Below, piece by piece: positions 1 to 9,793 of a stretch of DNA of 64,000 nt. Origin of the DNA: Capitulum mitella (taxonomy: Eukaryota > Arthropoda > Thecostraca > Pollicipedomorpha > Pollicipedidae); the NCBI GenBank assembly GCA_030062745.1, contig CP099841.1, forward strand, positions 14,526,970 to 14,590,969, given 5' to 3'. A model generated the notes under the pieces. The model did not search any database. It had not been told where the DNA came from and saw only the letters and a program-made list of their open reading frames with translations. Position 1 is the stretch's first letter; each line of letters begins with the position of its first letter. Made by a program: the position numbers and the translations under genes.

Positions 1-527
1 ATGAAAAAAACATCACAAGAACCACTAAGATCAATAAAATGCACATAGATTGTCTTTTTTTGTGAAAATAAAGGAACGCTAAAATTAGTTCCCGTCACTT
101 TGTTACCGCATACGGCAGCGGCGCACGCCTACAGCTGCCGCCAGAAATGCCGTGTTTTTAACTCAAAGTTTCGGCGTATATGTTGAACAAATCTGGGAAA
201 TTAGACGTGTATCGGCATTTGTGGACCTTTACTTGTGCGCTGGTGCCTTTACCTATGCGTTTTTAGTCACAGCCCTTGAGATTCAGGCCATTTCTCGGTC
301 TCATGCAGTCGGCTATGAGAAAACATATTTAGGGCGTAAATTGCTTACATATTATCTAAAACTAAAAATGGGACCAGTTTCGAGTTCTGTACTCGTCACA
401 AGCTTTCCAACGGTATGCTTATTTTTATCGTGCGACCAACCGTTCGTGAGTTAGAGGGGGGCGGCCAACTGCCCCCCCCCCCCAGTCGCGCATGTTCGAA
501 ACCGACCGACGGTCGTGCGCGGGTTAA
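1..527 (+). mobile_element. piggyBac-like MITE family 1, copy 1 (cut by window edge)
   Basis: Right-hand part of a non-coding element ending in GGGTTAA. It matches the reverse complement of 4226-4740 and the plus strand of 32230-32760 along its whole length, including the C-run followed by CAGTCG about 50 bp from the end. The left end lies outside the window. The 100-residue open frame at 152-454 recurs in fragmentary form in the other copies and has no recognisable domain, so I do not call it a gene. Family membership is seen directly; the piggyBac assignment is inferred from the TTAACCCG terminus. Confidence 0.8.
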
Positions 528-612
528 ACATGTATGATACTTGACGGCGCACACAGGAAGTGTACGCTTTCATCAGTACGTGATGGACCCTTGACCAAAT
601 CAGTGCGACCAG

Positions 613-845
613 CTCTCTACCCCCTCTCCACTGCCGTCAGATCATTTCTCTACCCCTCTCCTCTGCCGTCAGACCAGTCTTCTGCCTCTCTCCACTGCTG
701 CCAGGTCAGTCCCCTGCTTTTTTCCATTGCTTCCAGATCAGTTCCCTGATTTTTTCCACTGCTGTCTGGTCAGTCCCCTGCTCTTTTCCACTGCTGTCAG
801 ATCAGTCCCCTGTTCTTTTCCAGTGCTGTCGGATCAGTCCCCTAC
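613..845. repeat. Minisatellite, about 32-bp unit, about 7 copies
   Basis: Diverged units of the form CCCCTGCTCTTTTCCACTGC followed by TGTCAGATCAGT follow one another. The pyrimidine-rich plus strand creates an open frame of 146 residues reaching 1167, which is a repeat artefact. Confidence 0.8.
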
Positions 846-908
846 CACTCCCCACAGCAGTCACGGTCGAATATTGGTCGGCGATTCCGCGAGCCGGTTG
901 TGCGGGCG

Positions 909-1184
909 GTCTGAGTGGCCCTGTCACGTGACGCTAGCTGGCCCCGGCCGCTGTAAGTGGCCCGGTCACGTGACGCTAGCTGGCCCCGGCCGCTGTAAGT
1001 GGCCCGGTCACATGACGCTAGCTGGCTCTGGCCGCTGTAAGTGGCCCGGTCACATGACGCTAGCTGGCCCCGGCCGCTGTAAGTGGCCCGGTCACATGAC
1101 GCTAGCTGGCTCTGGCCGCTGTGAGTGGCCCGGTCACATGACGCCAGCTGGCCCCTGGCCGCTGTAAGTGGCCCGGTCACATGA
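909..1184. repeat. Minisatellite, 42-bp unit, about 6 copies, each with a splice-donor-like motif
   Basis: The unit runs GTAAGTGGCCCGGTCACATG then ACGCTAGCTGGCTCTGGCCGCT. The donor-like GTAAGT recurs every 42 bp at 953, 995, 1037, 1079 and 1163; one unit (1121) has GTGAGT. Because 42 is a multiple of 3, both strands show 14-residue protein repeats that are artefacts. A 5' non-coding exon ending at 952 would fit the pattern seen in the transporter gene, but no coding similarity supports it. Confidence 0.85.
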
Positions 1185-4100
1185 GGGTGGACCGTCCTGG
1201 CCGCATTGTCCCTGGGGCACCAGGACCATTTGCCGTGCGTGAGTGGGCGGTGACGGCCACGCCGCCAGACACTGCCGCCTGCTCCCCTTTGGGGAACCCA
1301 GTTAATAGATATCCTCCCACTTCCTGCACGTAGGGGCGTTTCTCATTTTCGCCCACCGGCTTGTTTGTCATGGGTCTACAGTGTGTATGATTGATGTCTT
1401 CATGGAACTGTCCTTGTTAGCCATCCAGGAAACTGGAAGACGGCAGTTTTGCTTCACCTGGGCCATTAGGACAGTCAGATGCTGTTGCCTTGCTCGCAGT
1501 CTGGGCGGTCATTTTGTGTTTGGAACCGACAGAGTTGCCAGAACTAGGACGGAATAGCTTTAGTACACGTTGCGACAAGCTATGTTTACTGAAAGTGCTG
1601 GTCCCTCGGTCGCATAGGAAAACGATTAAATCGAAACTAATCTTCGACGTTCACCCAAACAATATAGAATATATGCCACATTGGTAAGCAAGTAGCTGGC
1701 TGGTAGTTGACCGATCGTTTACCGGGAATCATATGAGGGGATTTAAAGGTCATTGGGGGCAACGTAACGATCAGGAAGCTGATGGTGATGCACACGTCAG
1801 CGAACAAAACGCAGGCTCATTCGCTGGGACAGACAACCGCGAGTAAGACGAACAGGATCGGTAAACAAAAGATCGTGAGGGATGAAGTAACGGGAGACCA
1901 AGCGATCGGTTAGCGTCAGGCCGAGAACGACCAGTAGGGAGGAACGGTACGTTCACTGAATGGTAGCAGGCGTTGGAGAGGTGATGCATGCCGTTCGATC
2001 CTGGAGACGTAAGGCTTGAACATTGCCCAGAGCTTGGACTGCCGGCTGTAGAAGCCAGGACCTCGACCGATTCTGTGGCCTAAAACCGCTGTGTAGATCC
2101 CAAGGCCTCGTGCATTGCCGCCGTGTCATACGGACGCAGAGTAGTGCTACCGGTATGTGGGATCCAGAATGATAAAGCATATGTAATTCGGCCGCCAATA
2201 AATCTTAACCCAAGAGTTATTGAGGCGGTTTTTGCTTTCCGTTAGTTTTTTTCCGGCATGACTCCCGAGCAGCAAAACCCCACGACCTCATATTATGTAC
2301 CCGTCACTGAAAAGCGTAGCTGATCTTTGGCAAGATATGGATGGCTAGGTCATACATCAGGTAGCATAGCGTCACAACCTGAATGATGGGTGCGGTTTTC
2401 GGACACATTTTGTACCCGCGTATCTGTCATTTCCTTGGGGCGGGGCGTTACCGAAGTTCACCAGGGATGCCTGATGTGCCAGGTAAAAGGTCATGGAAAT
2501 CGTGTGACCTCGTGTCGGGTCAGCAATGATCATTTGTTGGTTTCTCCCAGTGCTGATTTGGTCGTGTTCCTTCGCCAAACGTAGGCTGTAGCAACCAATG
2601 TTGCAGTCACATAGAAAGAATGCATTCCTTGTGCTACAAAACTGTATCCATTGTTCAGGTTATGGCGCCATGCTACCTGGTTCATAATGACTAGCCATCC
2701 ATACACACCTTGAAATTCTTCACTTGCAACATTCTAAAAATAAAAACCCGGTTCTTTGTCGTATGTCCTCTTGACCTAGGTTGACCTTGGGCCACGTCTT
2801 TTGCAACATTGTTATTAGTGACTCATAACAAAGTAAGTTCAACTGATGTTAGACATCCACGACTCCTATCATTCCTGCGTTATCAGTTAGCGTCCGAAGT
2901 AGTTGGCATATTTTCTTCAAGTTTAGGCCGCTGATCTGACCTTTGTCGGCGTCACTCATTTGAAGGCCAACAGATGAATCACATCTGGGGTTTCGTGGTG
3001 GCTGGCGATTGATCTCAGTTGAAATAAACGAAATCCTTCGGTCTTCGAGATAGACAGGGTTCCAGCAACTTGGAGGCTGTGAAGAAAAAAGACGCAGTTT
3101 AAATCGACTTCTGCTCTTTTGCACTTCAACGCCTTTTGAAATCGTTCTTAAGATAGCGTGCTGTTAACCATCACCCCAATGACAGTAAATGAAGGCGATA
3201 ATAATAGAATGAATTCAGATTGCCGGTACGCCTGTGGCACCACCTGGATGTGACGCCCGATCAGTTCGACGCGGGACGTGCTCCGCTGGAGCCGGCACAG
3301 CCGGTCGCCAGTCGGCCAGTGCGTTGCGTGTGTGCCAGCAGTTGGCCAGTCGTTTTCATTTCGTCGAATGCTTCAGATGACACGCTGATCCAGTGGCGTT
3401 TCTGGCGGGCCGGCTGTAATGACCGGCTCGCGCCGGCCGCCTCGATAAATCTGAGGTGCCGCCGTCACTGGGCGCCGCCGCTCGGCTACGCTGCCATCAG
3501 TGCGCGTGCATCCAACTCGCTCCCCGCCCGTTGCTACAACAAACGTTTCCAATATCGACGACACGACGGTTGCCAGGGACGCCATGTTCCAGCTACGGTC
3601 GATGCTCAGGTAGTTTGGAGCCACGTGCATTTTGCAGATCGAAAGCGGAATTCCAGGTCCTGCGTTGTTAAATAAAAGACTTGAGCGTTATCTCTGGACC
3701 CAGTTTTCAAAGTTCCGCGCCGTTGCCAAGAGACAAGGCGCTAATAAGTAACGTTAGCACGTGTCCAACGAGTTGGAAATAAAACTGTGGTTACTAAGTG
3801 GTTTTCAGGCCGAAATCTTGCAGATAGCAATGAACCGCTCTGGACTAGGCCGTAACGTTCTGAGCTTCAGGGATGTATGATGGCCAGTATGTGTGGTTGG
3901 TCAGCGGAAGATAAATGCTGGGATGTGCATTTGCGTTCTCGTTAGCAATATACGCGCGGCCCGAATTTTCTCTCATTTCTTGCAAGACCTTTGAGCGATC
4001 AGCTACATATATACTTTTACGTCAGGTTAGAAATCAGCTACCCTGCTTTCGGATTTTTTTTCGAGAAAGCATTTTTTACCGCAAGAAGAAGGTTTGTATA

Positions 4101-4225
4101 TACAAACACTTGAATGTAAACGATCTGTCAACGTTTTGACGCCAGGCCGTCTTCAGTCCATCTCTTACAAGACGGCTTATCGCCGAGATGTTAAGAATTA
4201 GTACCAAATGTTTCACGTTTCTCGG

Positions 4226-5442
4226 TTAACCCGCGCACGACCGTCGGTCCGTTTCGAACATGGACGACTGGGGGGGGGGGCAGTTGGCCGCCCGTCTAAC
4301 TCACGAACGGTTGGTCGCACGATAAAAATAAGCATACCGTTCTAAGGCCTGTGACGATTAGAGCTCGCAACTGGTCTCATTTTTAGTTTTGGATAATATG
4401 TAAACAATTTACGCCCTATATATGTTTTCTCATAGCCGACTGCATGAGACCGAGAAATGGCCTGAATCTCAAAGACTAAAAACGCATAGGTAAAGGCACC
4501 GGCCCTCAAGTAAAGGTCCACAAATGCCGATACACGTCTAATTTCCCAGATTTGTTCAATATATACGCCGAAACGTTGAGTTAAAGACACGGCATTTCTG
4601 GCGGCAGCTGTAGGCGTGCGCCGCTGGCGTATGCGGTAACAAAGTGACTGGAACTAATTTTAGCGTTCCTTTATTTTCTCGAAAAAAGACAATCTATGTA
4701 TATTTGATTGATCTTAGTGGTTCTTGTGATGTTTTTCATGCTTAAATTATGGAAAAATTCATTAGTTACAAATCTACACAATTGGCGGAACTTTATTCGC
4801 GAGAGCCTGTTTATTCCAAAAATATGCTACTTTTTCAAACTTTTTGAGGTTCCTGGTATTACTTACGTCTGTGCAAGCTAGTTCTGCCATTTCCTACCCA
4901 TTCTGAATAATTCATCGCCGATTTTGACGGTGGTACATTTTGGCCCACTACAGTTTTTCTTGACCTGACCTCAGGTCAATGGCTGGAAGTTATTGATACT
5001 TTGCCCAATGACGGTAACTAGATGCCTGCTTGACTCCACACTAAAAATGTTATGAAATATTCCGTCAGTTTCCGAAAAAACGACGACATGTCTTAAAAAT
5101 GGGCTTGACCTTAGGTCAATGACCCGGAAAATTCCTAAAAATTTGAGATAGGAGATTTGTTGGATCTATCACGATCAGTAATCCCTGAAAGTATTATTGT
5201 GATATTTTGTTTTGCGAAAAAGTTAGAAGGCGCTAAACTTTTTTGGACATAGGTCTGTTTGACCTGACCTAGGTCAGGCACCTGACTTAGCCTGAGGTCA
5301 AAATTTTGACACGAGATGTAAAATTGATAAAGCAAAAGGTACACAAAGTTTCGTGGCTCTTTGCTTGTTCGGTCTCTCGCAATCCCAGAAAAACCTCAGG
5401 GGGGACGGTCAACTGCCCCCCCCCCAGTCGGGGACGGGTTAA
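4226..5442 (-). mobile_element. piggyBac-like MITE family 1, copy 2 (complete)
   Basis: This 1.2-kb non-coding element is bounded by TTAA at both ends. The left end reads TTAACCCGCGCACGACC and the reverse complement of the right end reads TTAACCCGTCCCCGACTGGG. A second, subterminal inverted block (CGACTGGGGGGGGG then CAGTTGGCCGCC) lies inside each end. TTAA target duplication with CCC-starting termini is the established piggyBac signature. No transposase frame is present, so the element is non-autonomous. It carries several TGACCT/AGGTCA palindromes (4966, 5105, 5262 regions) that are kept in the 31.5-kb copy. Confidence 0.85.
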
Positions 5443-7002
5443 AAAAGAGTTCGGTTGGTCGATGAAATGTCCTAAGCGGTTTTTTGGACTACAAGGCGCA
5501 ATTTTTATATTGTGACTCAAAACGTATATTAAGGAGGAGCATTCGTTTCGAATGGCATAGCAGTGAATTATAAGTCAACTGGAAGTCCGTTTTCAGATAT
5601 TGAAAGAATACTTTGCTTGGTGCGCTTCGCCGTTGGAAAAATCAGCTATCCTGATGAGTTTTGAGGTCAAAAACAAGACTTTTCGATGAACCTGACGTAT
5701 CATTGGGAACAGCTGTCCCAAAGCAAGTAGTGGATTTTCTAACTTAACGTTTTGCCCACCATTGGCGTTGTTTGTCCTCGAGCAAATCTCGCGTAGCCTG
5801 TCAGTCGCAGGCAAGAAGGTATCCAAGCAAGCAGGCAATCAGAAATGGACATCGCCAACCCCTACCATTCACTCGGTCCGCATTGACTTCGCGGGGCAAG
5901 TGGACTTCGAACGCGTGGTAAAATGTACCGCGGACCCTCACCTTTGGTATGTCTTGCCTGCGGCATTGTTGGGTGACACCCGCTGTGCGCCGGCCAGGCG
6001 GTCTTCGGACGCTGTCTGTTGCCATTTGTCACGACCGGCGCGGCGTGTGGCTGCAGTCAAACATGACCCTGATGCGACGAACCCGGCCATTCATCATGCC
6101 TTTGAAGCGCCCGAGGGGGTAACGGCTCGGGGAAGGCAGAACGACTACTGTCGTGGATGATTGATAGCTCGCGGTGCGATCAAGCATTTTAGGCGGTCAG
6201 ATCGAGCCCTTGTTTCGGGTAGCGTATTTTTGCGTCGATTGAATCCTCATTAATCTGTCACTTCTGCCATGCTTTTTGTGACATTAATTGGATAACAGGA
6301 AATGGCGCCATTCCGTGACTGACAGTAAAACAATGATATCTGGGCGTTTCTCGCCGGAAGCTTTTGTCGTCACAGTTGTATTAAGACACATTCAGGCAGC
6401 ATGTGCACGTGGTGAGACTGAGCTGATCCACGCAATTGGACAGCAGACAGTTCGCGCAGCGCGACTTGCCGCTGCTCTGAAGTTGCATTCACGAAGCGCC
6501 GCGTCAGGGCGGATCTGAATGTCGTAAAATCGCGCTTAAATTTGCAGTGCTATATTGAGTATGGAACATTCGCCGCCCGTCGGACGAATCGCATCGTTTG
6601 GCGCGTCGCCGATAATCCGGTCGCAGAGGCTCACGGCGTTCCGAATCCTCGCTGAGCGCCGTTGACGGGGCAAACTCGTGTGATGTGGAGGCTGGCGGCG
6701 GCGGCGGCCGGCGGGCGCCACAGCGCGCCACTGAGCACGCCACGTCACGCCGTGACCGCCGCTGTGACGGCCGCTCGCCCAGCTGGGCACAGCGCGGCAG
6801 TCGGCAGCACGTGCCGGACACCAGCGGGTGCGTGCCTGACGCGGACACGCTGAAACACGACTGAGCTCGACGCGTCTCTCGGTCCAGCAGTCGTCGCGGT
6901 CCGGGCGGCGCTGGCGGTGATCTGCGGAACCCCCGGACTCACAGCCTCACCCGACAGGGATTACATGAGTCCTGAGCTGTGATCCAGACAGCTCTGAGCT
7001 GA
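5443..7002. other. Gene-free stretch upstream of RRM1 exon
   Basis: No exon with recognisable homology and no clear repeat. 6560-6850 is GC-rich with many CpG and open frames on both strands that look like composition artefacts. It is probably intron or promoter-proximal DNA of the couch potato gene. Confidence 0.35.
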
Positions 7003-7195
7003 TGCTGACCAAATGAGTCCGAACAGTAAACCAGACCTGGCACTGACCAGAGGGTCCCGAACTGTGAACCAGGTCTGGTGCTGACCATACGAGCCCCGAA
7101 CAGTGAACCAGACCTGGTAATGACCAGACCGGCCCCGAACTGTGAACCAGATATGGTGCTGACCATACGAGCCGCGAACTCTGAACCAGACCAGA
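7003..7195. repeat. Minisatellite, about 39-bp unit, about 5 copies
   Basis: Units of the form CTGACCATACGAGCCCCGAA then CAGTGAACCAGACCTGGTA. The array ends about 120 bp before the RRM1 acceptor and does not include the exon edge. Confidence 0.8.
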
Positions 7196-7312
7196 CGCCG
7201 GCCTGAGTGCTCGCTGGCGGGAGGGTGCGGTGGGGGTTCTGACTCGGGTTTAGATCCCGTTCGTCTCCGCGGCGCCCCTGACCCCGCCGTCTGACGGCTG
7301 TTTTGTGTCCAG

Positions 7313-7390
7313 GTGCGGACCCTGTTCGTCTCCGGTCTGCCGATGGACGCCAAGCCGAGGGAGCTGTACCTGCTGTTCCGAGAGTATGAG
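7313..7390 (+). CDS. cpo: couch potato / MEC-8 / RBPMS-family protein, RRM1 exon 1
   Basis: This 26-codon exon, flanked by tgtccag and gtgagt, reads [20 protein letters not shown] then LFREYE. It holds the first strand and helix of an RNA recognition motif, with the RNP2 motif LFVSGL. The wording is the characteristic start of the RBPMS/couch potato/MEC-8 RRM. Members of this family bind CAC-containing RNAs as dimers and act in splicing and mRNA regulation, in nervous system and muscle among other tissues. The exon is phase 0 at both ends, so an upstream coding exon must exist, but I could not identify it between 1 and 7312. The symbol is given for the family; orthology is inferred. Confidence 0.93.
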
Positions 7391-8418
7391 GTGAGTCCGC
7401 CAGTGGCCGCCGCCTTCACACCAGGGATGCCATCTTACCGGGCGTGCACGCCCTCCAGCTCTCACGTCATCTGGCGTTTACTTGGTTGACACTGGGATAA
7501 TCTATCGTGTGATAATATATGTGATAATCGCTACAGTTACATAATTGTTACATAAACTTCTTCTGGCTTGTTTTGTGATTTACATGGACACTTGGGTAAG
7601 GTAGAAGCAGTCTTAGGCTCATCGTACCAGAAAAGCAAAGGTAAATTTATTCGTCGTATATTTCAACTGCGGGCCTAGTATTTTTCCAAAAAAGTCCAGT
7701 TTTTATGAAACTGCCATACTGTTCCATCCTACCCGAGTCTTAGAATATACAGAACTGTTTTAAAAGGGATTGGATCGGTGTGTTTTGAATTCGTTCCTCT
7801 TTATCCTGGTGCCAGCGAGCCTGGGTTTCTGAAACTCCCACGAATCCGTAAAATGTCCGTGGCATTTAATTCCTCACGGATGTTGAAACAAGGTTTTGTG
7901 ACAAAATGCGTCGCATTCCATTTGAAATGAAGAAATCGCCCTTCCTCCGTGATCTCATTTTGTCATAACCTCCCAAATTTATTCTCACAAAAAAGCACGA
8001 GATAGATCATTGGCCATGCAGTCTAGACTTTTGATATTGTAACTGCATGTGTTACCCAGTACGTTTTAGGCACGTTACACCTTCGAAAGTTGCGAAAATG
8101 GACTCACTCTTTGACTCTGCGGCATTTAAATCCACAAAAGGTAAGGGACCTAAGGGACACGTTGTTTCGAAGACTAAATTGTTCACTAGAATTTTTCCTG
8201 CCTTTTCCACTGTGTGTGTCTCATCAATTTTGGAAATATTAAATATTTAGCGTGCCTTGAGTGTAAAGGTAATACAGGCATTAGCCAATTTTCCCAAGAT
8301 GTGATCCTTTGCTCTTTTTCTTGGTGATTTTGACCACATGAATTCCTGATTTTCAGACACTGCTACACTTTCTGATTGTCTGAAATATTCATGTTTATAT
8401 TTCTTCCTGTCATTCCAG
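7391..8418 (+). other. Intron of the couch potato-like gene
   Basis: GT-AG intron with AT-rich middle. I see no repeat array, RNA gene or extra exon in it. Confidence 0.7.
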
Positions 8419-8535
8419 GGATATGAGGGATCGCTCTTGAAAATAACCAGCAAGAACGGTAAAACGTCCTCGCCCGTCGGCTTCGTCACATTCAACACAC
8501 GTAACGAGGCGGAGGCGGCCAAGAACCGTGCCCAG
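8419..8535 (+). CDS. cpo: couch potato / RBPMS-family protein, RRM1 exon 2
   Basis: This 39-codon exon begins [20 protein letters not shown] and continues [19 protein letters not shown]. It supplies strands 2-3 and helix 2 of RRM1, with the RNP1 motif around PVGFVTF. Acceptor cattccag and donor gtgagc are canonical, and the exon is phase 0 at both ends, joining directly to the exon ending at 7390. The GYEGSL motif at the exon start is typical of this family, where this region also forms part of the dimer surface (established for human RBPMS). Confidence 0.94.
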
Positions 8536-9651
8536 GTGAGCGCAGGGGCCGCTCTGGCGAGACCGCGGCCTGGCGGAGCTCCAGGCGAGCTGGTAGGCCC
8601 GTTCACGCCGGCCAGCTGTGGCCGAGGCAGCTCTGCGCACCGAGAGACCGCGCCCTGTGCTGGCTTCAGGCCATATGAGGACCTCGCCTGAATGCCACTG
8701 GAGATGGGGCGCTGATGTGGCTGAAAATTTCGGTCGGTATTGCGACTGAGATCCAGGTCGTCTCAGTAACTGATCATGCGAAGGTTGCTTCCTCTAAGTC
8801 ACTCGTAAAGATTAACACATTTTTCGTCAGTTTTGTCCAGTAACATACTCGAATGTCAGCGAAAGTTAACATTTGATCAGATTACATCGTCTGCAGTAAG
8901 ACGTTCCGACAGGAAATCTTGAAATACGTCCTGTTACAATTACGCAAATGATTTTGAAAGAGTTCTGAAGTCGACATGCCCGTGTTCACCTGAGGTCTGC
9001 CTTAACATTGGCAGAGGTCATCTTCACGAAAACGAAAATCCCCTATTCTCATACGGCTTGGAACACATGAGTAAGTAACTGCCGGTAAATTAGGACCGTA
9101 TGCCATGAAAGCGCCCCATGCACCAAAGCTCGGCAGGTGGGTCAGGTTTGTATGAAGCTCGACTCGGTGAGGACTGGTTCTTCCGGGTTCGCTCGGGACT
9201 TTCACAAATCCACGAGTTCCTCCACCCTCACTGGGCAGAAATTCGGCCATTTTCACTGAACCACTGCTCACGGTTTGTGTGGGTGTGTGCGCGTGGCCGA
9301 CTTCACGAAGCCGTCTAGTGTCTGTCTGAGGTAGATCGTACGTCATATTCACAGTATCTCAGCACTCATCAGTGCCTCATTCTCATTGGATGGAAGTGCA
9401 GCATTAGCTACTGATCAGAGAAGTCTTAACATCAGTCCTTCTAGTTGGCCTTCAGCAGTCTGTCAGCTCACTGTATACTTACCGTCGGCCCCCTGTTGGA
9501 GCACATTTTCATCTTCCGCCACGACCGTCGCCCACCGCCATGTTAGTAGCCAGTTTAGTCGGTAGGCGGCGCTGCGATCGGTCGGCCTGCGCCGTCCGGA
9601 GCTGACCTGAGCCGGTCAGGGGTCACCGTGGCGCCCGTCTGTCTCCGGCAG
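8536..9651 (+). other. Intron of the couch potato-like gene
   Basis: GT-AG intron. Open frames on both strands near 9000-9350 and 9555-10130 have no domain and I treat them as chance. No repeats of note. Confidence 0.7.
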
Positions 9652-9793
9652 GGGGCACGCTTCGACCCCGACCTGCCACAGACCATTCGGCTGGAGTTTG
9701 CCAAGAGTAACACCAAAGTTAGCAAGCCCAAGCAGCAGGTGTCGGCTGCGCCACCGCACCCCGCACTGATGCACCCAGCCTTCTCACACGGAC
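9652..9793 (+). CDS. cpo: couch potato / RBPMS-family protein, RRM1 exon 3 and flank
   Basis: This exon follows ctccggcag and reads GARFDPDLPQTIRLEFAKSN then TKVSKPKQQVSAAPPHPALM and HPAFSHG, ending one base into a codon before gtgagt. The first part is the final strand of RRM1 (IRLEFAKSNTKVSKPK is near invariant in this family); the second begins the Pro/His-rich linker, with the HPALMHP motif that I recall from insect couch potato. Phase is 0 in and 1 out. Confidence 0.93.

Larger units (their letters stand above)
528..4225. other. Intergenic or 5' intronic DNA with no gene recognised
   Basis: Apart from the two tandem arrays listed separately (613-845 and 909-1184), I see no coding segment, RNA gene or element end here. 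The interval is bounded by two family 1 MITEs in opposite orientation. It may contain 5' exons of the couch potato gene, but none could be supported from sequence alone. Confidence 0.4.
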
